From positions 1 to 19,479 of the forward strand of contig CAYGBW010000062.1 of assembly GCA_964348185.1 (NCBI GenBank): a DNA stretch of 19,479 nucleotides, given 5' to 3'. Both the position numbers and the translations under genes were made by a program. The stretch comes from CAYGBW01 sp964348185 (GTDB taxonomy: Bacteria; Desulfobacterota; BSN033; WVXP01). Under the pieces are notes generated by a model that was not told where the DNA came from, searched no databases, and worked only from the letters and a program-made list of their open reading frames with translations. Shown one piece after another: positions 13,493-19,479 of the stretch; positions within the stretch are counted from its first letter, which is position 1, and the number at the start of each line of letters is the position of its first letter.

Positions 13493-14827
13493 ATGGTTGT
13501 CTATATTCTGGGTGGAATCATCGGTCTCGGCATCCTGGTGTTCATCCACGAGCTGGGGCACTTTGCCGTCGCTAAGGGGTTGGGTGTCGGGGTTTTGAAG
13601 TTTTCTTTGGGCTTTGGAAAAAAGCTCATCGGCCAGAAGCGGGGAGAGACAGAATACCAGATCGCCCTCATCCCTCTGGGAGGATACGTGAAACTGCTGG
13701 GTGAATCTCCCGATGAGGAAGTCCCCGATTCGGAGAGAAGCCGGTCTTTCACTGAGCAATCCGTGATCAAGCGAACGGCAATCGTCGGGGCAGGACCGGT
13801 CATGAACCTTGTCCTCGCACTCTTCGTTTTGCCCGCGGTGTTCATGATCGGGGTCCAACAGCCGAGGTATCTTTCCTCTGAGCCGGTCGTTGGCTGGGTT
13901 GAGCCCACCTCCCCTGCTGCCGAGGGGGGATTTCTACCCGGTGACCGTCTCGTCTCCATTAACAAGACACCCCTTGCGAACTGGGAATCATTGGCAGCCA
14001 AGGTTCTGACCAGCCCGAACGAGCAATTGACGATAGCCTTTGAGCGGGATGGGCGGCCCATGTCCACAGAGGTGCTATCTCAGGCCGATCCGGAAACCGG
14101 GGCAGGGTATATCGGAATCGAACCCGCTATCCCGAAAATGGTCATTCGCGAGGTCATGGAGAACTCGCCAGCTCAACAGGCCGGAATACAGCAAGGCGAC
14201 ATCATCGTCTCGATTGATGGGGCTCCCCACCAGAGCTACCTCGAAATGTTGAAACTAATCAAAGAAAGCCACGGCAGGAGACTCTCTTGTGAAATTCGCC
14301 GAGGCGAGGAAACCCGGTCCGTTGATATCACACCGATCTACAATCCGGAAAAGGACAAAAGTGAGGTGGGAGTGAGTTTTGTTCCTGGTTTCCCAGACAT
14401 AGAGTTCGTGAAAAGGCGTCTGGGTTTCTTCGGCGCCATCGAGAGAGGAACCCGCGAAGTTTGGCGGTTGACCGGATTGACCTTTTCCGTCATCGGGAAA
14501 CTCCTGACCGGGAGGTTTTCCATTCGCCATGTCGGCGGCCCGATCACCATTGTGCGGTTTGCAGGCCAGGCGGCTCAGTCCGGTTTCGTGCCTTGGCTCC
14601 AATTCTTGGCTTTTTTGAGCCTCAATCTGGCCATTTTGAATGTCCTTCCGATCCCCATTCTGGACGGGGGACACCTGGCGTTTCTCCTGATCGAATCGGT
14701 CATCGGAAGGCCCATCAGCCCCAAGAAACAAGAAATGGCCTTCAAGATCGGTCTTGTGATTCTGATTGCCCTGATGGTTGTTGTGTCATACAACGATGTG
14801 GTCAGGGTGTTTTTCAGGTCTCCGTGA
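13493..14827 (+). CDS. rseP: RIP zinc metalloprotease (site-2 protease, RseP family)
   Basis: RseP cuts transmembrane segments of anti-sigma factors and remnant signal peptides in the inner membrane. The first transmembrane segment carries the zinc motif HELGH (19-23). The second catalytic motif, NVLPIPILDGGHLAF, has D391 in a late transmembrane segment. Between them lie two PDZ-like domains, about residues 120-200 (EPTSPAAEGGFLPGDRLVSI) and 210-290 (NSPAQQAGIQQGDIIVSIDG), as in E. coli RseP. Length is 444 residues, normal for the two-PDZ form. The ribosome site GGAGTAGGAG lies upstream. The position after dxr is widely conserved. The substrate in this organism is unknown. Confidence 0.97.
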   Translation: MVVYILGGIIGLGILVFIHELGHFAVAKGLGVGVLKFSLGFGKKLIGQKRGETEYQIALIPLGGYVKLLGESPDEEVPDSERSRSFTEQSVIKRTAIVGAGPVMNLVLALFVLPAVFMIGVQQPRYLSSEPVVGWVEPTSPAAEGGFLPGDRLVSINKTPLANWESLAAKVLTSPNEQLTIAFERDGRPMSTEVLSQADPETGAGYIGIEPAIPKMVIREVMENSPAQQAGIQQGDIIVSIDGAPHQSYLEMLKLIKESHGRRLSCEIRRGEETRSVDITPIYNPEKDKSEVGVSFVPGFPDIEFVKRRLGFFGAIERGTREVWRLTGLTFSVIGKLLTGRFSIRHVGGPITIVRFAGQAAQSGFVPWLQFLAFLSLNLAILNVLPIPILDGGHLAFLLIESVIGRPISPKKQEMAFKIGLVILIALMVVVSYNDVVRVFFRSP

Positions 14828-14843
14828 AGCTCTGATACCCACC

Positions 14844-14924
14844 AAGACGCCCGGAGATCCCTAACAATCCTTTGAACTTGCCAAAGGGTGTCACATTGAG
14901 AACTCATGGGGAACACGGCGTCTT
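14844..14924 (+). other. Nested inverted repeats between rseP and tsaB
   Basis: AAGACGCC (14844-14851) and GGCGTCTT (14917-14924) are perfect complements. Between them CCTTTG and CAAAGG form a 6-bp hairpin near 14869-14887. The gap could fold as a structured leader or trailer. There is no T-run, and no known RNA class is recognised. Confidence 0.25.
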
Positions 14925-14987
14925 CAGGCTTGTGCAGGCGCAAAGAGGGTGATCCAATCCAATGGAGACTGAACCTCCCTTTTCGGC

Positions 14988-15755
14988 ATGAGAGTTCTCG
15001 GAATCAACACAGCCACCCTTTTCGGTAGCGTCGGGCTCGTGGATACCGACCGGGTGATGGGAGAGTATGCGCTTAACATCCCCGTCACCCATTCTGAAAG
15101 GCTCCTGACCTGTATCGATCGTCTTCTCACGGACACGAGGGTCCGTCTTGAGGAGATTGAAGGATTTTCCATCACCTTGGGACCTGGGTCTTTCACCGGA
15201 TTGAGGATTGGAATCAGTACAGTCAAGGGCCTTGCCTTTGCCATGGATCGACCCGTCGCCGGCGTCTCCACCCTAGAGGCCTTAGCGCTCAACATTCCCA
15301 ACTGTCCAGACGAAGTATGCCCCATCCTCGACGCCCGAAAAAAAGAGGTATACGCCGCGCGCTTCAGGACAGACACCTCACGGAGACTGAAGCGTCTCAG
15401 CCCGGATCTTGTCATCTCTCCTCAGCGTCTCGTCGAACAGATTCAAAGCCCTGTGACTTTCCTGGGCGATGGTGTCGAGGTTTACGGGAGTCTTCTCAAA
15501 AGAAGACTCGGCCGAAGAGCCTCCCTGGTTGCTCCGGAGCTTGGCTATGTTCATGGAGCGGTCGTGGCTCGCATGGGAGCAGAGCTCATTTTGAAAGGAA
15601 AAACCCTCGACCTCGCGAGTTTCGTCCCTCACTACATTCGACGGTCAGAGGCAGAAATAAAGTGCGAAATAAGGGTAAGCAAAGAAACCGGACAGGAGGT
15701 GACCCCTCATGGTAGAAAAGGAAGAGGATCTCGTGCGAAGACTCCTCAAGGATAA
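14988..15755 (+). CDS. tsaB: tRNA threonylcarbamoyladenosine biosynthesis protein TsaB
   Basis: TsaB is the non-catalytic partner of TsaD and TsaE in making t6A at position 37 of ANN-decoding tRNAs. It belongs to the ASKHA fold. The N-terminus MRVLGINTATLFGSVGL and the motif ITLGPGSFTGLRIGISTVKG are diagnostic, and STLEALA follows. The homologous part ends near VPHYIRRSEAE (about residue 225). Some 30 further residues, basic and polar, run over the start of the next gene by 47 bases, and they look like unselected read-through. No clear Shine-Dalgarno sequence precedes the ATG (CCTCCCTTTTCGGC). The 160-base gap after rseP holds no gene. Confidence 0.95.
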   Translation: MRVLGINTATLFGSVGLVDTDRVMGEYALNIPVTHSERLLTCIDRLLTDTRVRLEEIEGFSITLGPGSFTGLRIGISTVKGLAFAMDRPVAGVSTLEALALNIPNCPDEVCPILDARKKEVYAARFRTDTSRRLKRLSPDLVISPQRLVEQIQSPVTFLGDGVEVYGSLLKRRLGRRASLVAPELGYVHGAVVARMGAELILKGKTLDLASFVPHYIRRSEAEIKCEIRVSKETGQEVTPHGRKGRGSRAKTPQG

Positions 15756-15936
15756 CGAGGCATTCCGAACCATGAAAGCGAGGCATGCGGCGTTAGAGGA
15801 TCAACTCCAGGGGCTTGAAACCAAGCCCTACCTGACGCCTCAGGACGAATTGGAAATCAAAAAGATCAAGAAGAGGAAACTCCTGGTCAAAGATGAGATG
15901 CAAAGAATCTTGGCTTCCCATCGCACTCACCACTGA
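15709..15936 (+). CDS. YdcH family (DUF465) small coiled-coil protein
   Basis: This 75-residue, highly charged helical protein starts MVEKEEDLVRRLLKDNEAFR. It has KARHAALEDQL followed by a middle LTPQDELEIKKIKKRKLLVK. This is the YdcH/DUF465 pattern: a short helical hairpin with a conserved LTPxDExEIKxLKKxKLxxKD core. Function is not established. The ribosome site is near-ideal (AGGAGGTGA) and lies inside the tsaB coding region. The start overlaps tsaB by 47 bases in another frame, so expression is probably coupled to tsaB. Confidence 0.93.
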   Translation: MVEKEEDLVRRLLKDNEAFRTMKARHAALEDQLQGLETKPYLTPQDELEIKKIKKRKLLVKDEMQRILASHRTHH

Positions 15937-16028
15937 AGCCAGGGCATCGAAGTGAAATCCCTTCCACCCCCGTCAACCCTGCTCGCCTAAAGGGGAGGAG
16001 TCAAGAGGCCCTGGAGCGAAAATTCGAT

Positions 16029-16057
16029 TTGAAATTTCTGGTAGAAACGAGTATAAG
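16029..16057 (+). promoter_or_regulatory. Promoter for psd-pssA
   Basis: TTGAAA (16029-16034) and TATAAG (16052-16057) are separated by 17 bases, with 5 of 6 matches in each hexamer. Transcription should start near 16064, about 27 bases before the psd ATG. Confidence 0.7.
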
Positions 16058-16090
16058 TGAATTGAACAATTTCTGGTTTTGCTGAGATTT

Positions 16091-16738
16091 ATGGCGACGA
16101 CCGAGAACCTCCCGGTTGCCCGGGCGGGACTGCCTTTCATTCTTCCCCTCGTGGTGGCGACCTGTGTGTCTGCCTGGAAGGGGTGGTTTCTCCTCACGAT
16201 CTGCCTCTGCCTTCCTACCCTCTTTGTGATTTATTTTTTCAGGAGTCCGAGAAGAGATGTCCCTCCTTGCGATTCGGTGGTTCTCTCTCCCGCCGACGGC
16301 CGGGTTCTGCGGGTCGATAGATGCTGGGAGGATCGATTCCTCCACGGGGAAACCACGAAGGTGAGCATCTTTATGTCCATCTTCGACGTTCACGTCAACC
16401 GATCTCCCATATCGGGGGTCCTGGAGGAAAAGCACTACAACCCAGGTAAGTTTCATCTGGCAAACAGGGATAAATCGTCTATGGAGAATGAACAGAATGC
16501 CGTGGTCCTAAGGGGAAAAGGCGACCTCAGGGTGTTGTTTGTCCAGATTGCCGGGTTCATCGCCAGGAGAATAGTCTGTTACCCCAAAAAGGGGGATCTC
16601 CTTGAGAAGGGACAGATTTTTGGGATGATTCGTTTCGGTTCAAGGTTGGACGTCTACCTACCGGATGGGGTCGAGACAATTGTGAAACCAGGCGACCGGG
16701 TCAGAGGAGGCGAATCCGTACTGGGGACGATCCAATGA
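16091..16738 (+). CDS. psd: Phosphatidylserine decarboxylase, small (archaeal-type) proenzyme
   Basis: Psd decarboxylates phosphatidylserine to phosphatidylethanolamine at the inner membrane, using a self-generated pyruvoyl group. The 215-residue protein has two N-terminal hydrophobic segments (about 10-50), then SPADGRVLRVD, then FMSIFDVHVNRSPISG. Later come NEQNAVVL and the cleavage region IRFGSRLDVYLP, where the Gly-Ser bond should be cut so that serine becomes pyruvoyl. This is the short class of about 210-230 residues found in many bacteria and archaea. I chose the ATG at 16091. A TTG at 16079 would add four residues, and neither has a strong ribosome site. Its TGA overlaps the ATG of pssA. 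Confidence 0.95.
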   Translation: MATTENLPVARAGLPFILPLVVATCVSAWKGWFLLTICLCLPTLFVIYFFRSPRRDVPPCDSVVLSPADGRVLRVDRCWEDRFLHGETTKVSIFMSIFDVHVNRSPISGVLEEKHYNPGKFHLANRDKSSMENEQNAVVLRGKGDLRVLFVQIAGFIARRIVCYPKKGDLLEKGQIFGMIRFGSRLDVYLPDGVETIVKPGDRVRGGESVLGTIQ

Positions 16739-17508
16739 AAAAGGAGCGTGTACCAAGACGGCGACGGTTGCGAGGTGTCTACATCCTTCCCAACCTCTTT
16801 ACTTCCGGAAATCTCTTCTGCGGTTTTTTTGCCATGGTCGCAACCATCAATGGCCGCTTTCTCCACGCCTCGATTGCTATTCTCGTGGCCGGCGTGTTTG
16901 ACGTCCTAGACGGCAAGATCGCTCGGTTGGCTGGAGCCAACAGCCGCTTTGGCATTGAGTACGATTCTCTGGCAGACCTGGTTTCTTTTGGTCTGGCTCC
17001 TGCTTTCCTGGTTTTCTTATGGGCTCTCAGACCCTACGGAAGGATCGGCTGGCTCGCCGCTTTCCTTTTTCTCGCCTGTGGGGCATTGCGTTTGGCACGG
17101 TTCAACGTGCAAACCGTCACCCTGGATGCCAGGTACTTTACCGGTCTTCCGATTCCAGCCGCTGCCTATATGATTGCCCTGACGGTCCTACTCCATACCC
17201 GCCTGGGATCCTGGACCACACAGGAGCAGATCTCCATCCTGATCATGATCTATTTTCTCGCATTTCTCATGGTTAGCAACATCCGATACCTCAGCATCAA
17301 GGGACTGGATCTCTTTCGGAAAAAGCCCTTCAGAACCCTCGTGGCCCTCATCCTATGCATCGTCGTTATCATGGCGGAGCCTGAAATCAGCCTCTTTTCC
17401 ATTTCTGCCCTATACGTTCTGTCCGGTCCAGCCAACCTTTTGGCCATTCTGTGGAAGCGACGGATAGCCAAGAGAATCTCATCGGAGCAAACGACCCCGT
17501 CCCCTTGA
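16735..17508 (+). CDS. pssA: CDP-diacylglycerol--serine O-phosphatidyltransferase
   Basis: PssA makes phosphatidylserine from CDP-diacylglycerol and serine. Its product is the substrate of Psd, encoded just upstream. The 257-residue membrane protein has the N-terminal family motif LPNLFTSGNLFCGF. It also has the full CDP-alcohol phosphatidyltransferase signature: DG-x2-AR, then x8-G-x3-D-x3-D, seen as DGKIARLAGANSRFG and then IEYDSLAD. About eight hydrophobic segments follow. It shares ATGA (16735-16738) with the psd stop, so the two steps are translationally coupled. It ends convergently with dapF. The 132-base gap after it has only a weak CCCCT-TGAC-AGGGG hairpin around its own stop. Confidence 0.97.
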   Translation: MKKERVPRRRRLRGVYILPNLFTSGNLFCGFFAMVATINGRFLHASIAILVAGVFDVLDGKIARLAGANSRFGIEYDSLADLVSFGLAPAFLVFLWALRPYGRIGWLAAFLFLACGALRLARFNVQTVTLDARYFTGLPIPAAAYMIALTVLLHTRLGSWTTQEQISILIMIYFLAFLMVSNIRYLSIKGLDLFRKKPFRTLVALILCIVVIMAEPEISLFSISALYVLSGPANLLAILWKRRIAKRISSEQTTPSP

Positions 17509-17640
17509 CAGGGGCGACGGACCCCCGCAGGGCTTCTCGTCGGCTGAGGTTTGAGGATCCCTTCGCTGTCTCTTCGCTTAAGGTTTGAGGCCAGAGGTTC
17601 TCTCCTTCCGACCTCAAGACCGGCAGAGCCGATCCTTCAG

Positions 17641-18507
17641 TTAGTCTTTGGCCAAAACACTGAGTCGCTTCCTCATCTCATCGGCAAACGCCCCCTCAAA
17701 GACCGCTGCAACTTCCCCCCGCATGCTCACGGTAAAGTCGGCCGATAGGGAAACATCGAGGACCCCCCCGGGCATGTGAACCCGGATGTCGGAGTCGCAG
17801 GATCCCAGTTTATAGGCAACCCCGGCAGCGGCACAACTGCTGCTTCCTGAAGCCAGTGTATAGCCTGCGCCCCGTTCCCATATCTCGATCTGAATGTTCT
17901 GCCGATCGAGAATCTTCATAAACTGGACGTTCGTTCTCTGGGGGAAAAGACTGTGGCGTTCGATGAGGGGCCCCAGCTCCGTGGCGAGGTGTCGATCGAT
18001 CCTCTCGCGGATCACGACGCAGTGAGGGTTCCCGATGGAGGCTGCACAAACCTCGATGACTTGGCCGTTGACCTCCACAGGTTCCAGAAGCACCTCTCTT
18101 TTCGGTCCCCCCACGGGGATCTGTTCGCTGTCGAACGTCAACCGTCCCATGCCGACGGTCATGACCCTCCCATCCGGAGAATCCAGATGCACAGAAACCC
18201 GCCCTCCCTTGGTGTCTACGTCGAAATCCTCTGTTGTCACGTATCCAGCCTCAACCAGGTATCTAGAGAAAATCCTCAGGCCGTTGCCGCTCTTCTCTGC
18301 CTCACTGCCATCGGGGTTGAATATGGTTACCTGAATCGATCCATCATCTTTGATAGAGGGGCCATAGAGGATCCCGTCGGATCCGATGCCATAGTTCCGG
18401 TCGCAGATAAGCTTCACCGACTCCGGGGTGGCCCTCAGATCGAATTTCGAAGGGTCAATAACGAGGTAGTCATTTCCCAAGCCGTGGTACTTGTAGAAGT
18501 CGCTCAT
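17641..18507 (-). CDS. DapF-family epimerase homologue with both catalytic cysteines replaced by serine
   Basis: The 288-residue protein has the diaminopimelate epimerase fold by sequence: YHGLGNDYLVID at the N-terminus, GSDGIL, FNPDGSEA, GNPHCVV and ERGAG. Canonical DapF interconverts LL- and meso-diaminopimelate with two cysteines acting as acid and base (Cys73 and Cys217 in Haemophilus influenzae). Here the first site reads EKSGNGLRIF, with Ser73 instead of Cys. The second reads YTLASGSSSCAAAG, with Ser220 instead of Cys, and the nearby Glu of GETxACG is Tyr. The codons AGC and TCA are clear. It may be a Ser-based epimerase, an enzyme for another substrate, or a weak DapF. The start at 18507 has GGAGG upstream. 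The upstream PLP-enzyme gene ends 19 bases before it, so they form an operon. Confidence 0.9.
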   Translation of the reverse strand: MSDFYKYHGLGNDYLVIDPSKFDLRATPESVKLICDRNYGIGSDGILYGPSIKDDGSIQVTIFNPDGSEAEKSGNGLRIFSRYLVEAGYVTTEDFDVDTKGGRVSVHLDSPDGRVMTVGMGRLTFDSEQIPVGGPKREVLLEPVEVNGQVIEVCAASIGNPHCVVIRERIDRHLATELGPLIERHSLFPQRTNVQFMKILDRQNIQIEIWERGAGYTLASGSSSCAAAGVAYKLGSCDSDIRVHMPGGVLDVSLSADFTVSMRGEVAAVFEGAFADEMRKRLSVLAKD

Positions 18508-18526
18508 CGCAACGATCCTCCAAATC

Positions 18527-19479
18527 TCAAATCTGATCCAGACCCTGAGAGAGGTCGGCAATCAAATCGAGTGGATCCTCGATACCGACCGAATATCTCA
18601 CCAAGGTTTCGGGTATACCCGCCGCCTGCCTTTCCTCCTCTGTACACTCTACGTGAGAGGTCGTAGAGGGAGGGCCCACCAGGCTCTCCACTGACCCAAG
18701 ATTGGCCGCCCGGCGGGGAATCGCAAGGTTATCGAGAAATCTCCTGGTGGAGGCGTAATCCCCCTTGAGTTCGAAACTCAGCATCCCCCCAAAGCCCCTC
18801 ATCTGGTTCCTCGCGACACGATGCTGCGGATGGCTCTCCAGGCCTGGATAAAACACCCGTGCGACTTTTCGATGACCTTCGAGAAAACGGGCCACATCGA
18901 GGGCGGTCTGATTCTGCCGTTCCACGCGGAGAGCCAGAGTCTTCATGCCCCTGATGAGAAGCCATGCGGCATGGGGATCGAGACAGGCTCCCGTAATCCC
19001 CCGAAGCTGATCGATCTCTTGAATCGACCGGGAGGGGCCTGCCACGGCACCGCATAGCACGTCGCCGTGCCCCCCGAGATATTTGGTTGCACTGTGGATA
19101 ACCAGGGTGGCACCCCACGAGAGGGGTTGCTGATTGATCGGGGTTGCCAGGGTATTGTCCACGACCACGGTAATCTTCCGATCCTTGGCAAAGCCACAAA
19201 CCCTGCCAAGGTCGATGACCTTGAGGGTGGGATTGGTTGGCGTCTCGATGTAGATCACCCGGGTTCTGTCCCGGATCGCTCCCTCAATCGCGCCGAGATC
19301 CGTGGTCTCAACGAGGTCCACTTCCACACCGAATCTCGGGAGGACCGCCGTAAAAATCAGATACGTCCCCCCGTAAGAATCCTTGACGGAAACCACGTGG
19401 TCGTCCTTTGAGAGGAGAGACAGAAGCGTGGCTGTGATGGCGGCCATGCCCGATGAAAAGACCAGGGCCTCATCAGCGC
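18527..19479 (-). CDS. Cys/Met metabolism PLP-dependent enzyme (cystathionine gamma-synthase/lyase family), 5' end cut by the window
   Basis: The visible 317 codons begin inside the protein, at ADEALVFSSGMAAITATL, and run to the natural stop, so only the N-terminus is missing. Family motifs are DSYGGTYLIF, YIETPTNPTLKVIDL, VVDNTLATP and the PLP-lysine motif HSATKYLGGHGDVL. The C-terminal SLGSVESL-like motif is LGSVESLVGPPSTTSH, followed by RYSVGIEDPLDLIADL. Members make cystathionine from an activated homoserine and cysteine, or cleave cystathionine or methionine. The residues visible here do not separate these roles. It is the upstream partner of the DapF homologue (19-base gap), so the two products may share a pathway, or may simply share expression. 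Confidence 0.93.
   Translation of the reverse strand, partial: ADEALVFSSGMAAITATLLSLLSKDDHVVSVKDSYGGTYLIFTAVLPRFGVEVDLVETTDLGAIEGAIRDRTRVIYIETPTNPTLKVIDLGRVCGFAKDRKITVVVDNTLATPINQQPLSWGATLVIHSATKYLGGHGDVLCGAVAGPSRSIQEIDQLRGITGACLDPHAAWLLIRGMKTLALRVERQNQTALDVARFLEGHRKVARVFYPGLESHPQHRVARNQMRGFGGMLSFELKGDYASTRRFLDNLAIPRRAANLGSVESLVGPPSTTSHVECTEEERQAAGIPETLVRYSVGIEDPLDLIADLSQGLDQI

Noticed and set aside
17953..18666. Plus-strand ORF of 237 codons
   Set aside because: It is antisense to the DapF homologue and the end of the PLP-enzyme gene, with no family motif.
1..19479. CRISPR array, prophage, toxin-antitoxin or defence genes
   Set aside because: I saw no regularly spaced repeats and no recognisable integrase, transposase, nuclease or toxin motifs. 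Apart from the MITE-like element, the window is housekeeping.

Overview
The window is a compact, gene-dense bacterial chromosome segment of housekeeping genes. The order rpsB-tsf-pyrH-frr-uppS-cdsA-dxr-rseP, followed by tsaB, a YdcH/DUF465 gene, psd and pssA, fits a Gram-negative bacterium with an outer membrane. The short EF-Ts, the SpeD/SpeE pair, the small archaeal-type Psd and the overall gene style suggest Desulfobacterota (former Deltaproteobacteria) or a close relative. That assignment is inference, because no 16S rRNA or lineage marker is present.

Left part (1-4218, all minus strand): a small cysteine-pair protein, two tRNA-Ser genes (GCT and TGA), a DUF4870 membrane protein with a recognisable promoter and terminator, and uvrA. 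This UvrA is about 75 residues short because the region between its first two zinc-binding CxxC pairs is largely missing. The interval 4219-4738 holds a 15-bp-stem inverted repeat and a 197-bp element with symmetric terminal inverted repeats and near-perfect 8-bp flanking repeats, which looks like a MITE.

Polyamine part (4660-6848, plus strand): a consensus sigma70 promoter with an operator-like repeat cluster drives an XRE-cupin regulator, followed by speD (pyruvoyl SAM decarboxylase) and speE (spermidine synthase family, with an altered substrate loop). The layout suggests a self-regulated polyamine operon.

Central part (7087-17508, plus strand): translation and envelope genes. rpsB-tsf-pyrH-frr ends at a strong terminator. 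A new promoter precedes uppS-cdsA-dxr, then rseP, tsaB, ydcH and psd-pssA. Together these supply S2, EF-Ts, UMP kinase, ribosome recycling factor, undecaprenyl diphosphate, CDP-diacylglycerol, isoprenoid precursors, site-2 proteolysis, the t6A tRNA modification and phosphatidylethanolamine. The dxr-rseP gap holds an open frame with no start that resembles the C-terminal part of FlgM.

Right part (17641-19479, minus strand): a Cys/Met-metabolism PLP enzyme, cut by the window edge, followed 19 nt later by a DapF homologue. That homologue has serine at both catalytic cysteine positions and is the most unusual protein in the window. I found no CRISPR array, phage genes, transposase, rRNA or obviously new multi-gene system. 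The best leads are the Ser/Ser DapF homologue, the short UvrA, the MITE-like element and the speD-linked regulator with its operator.
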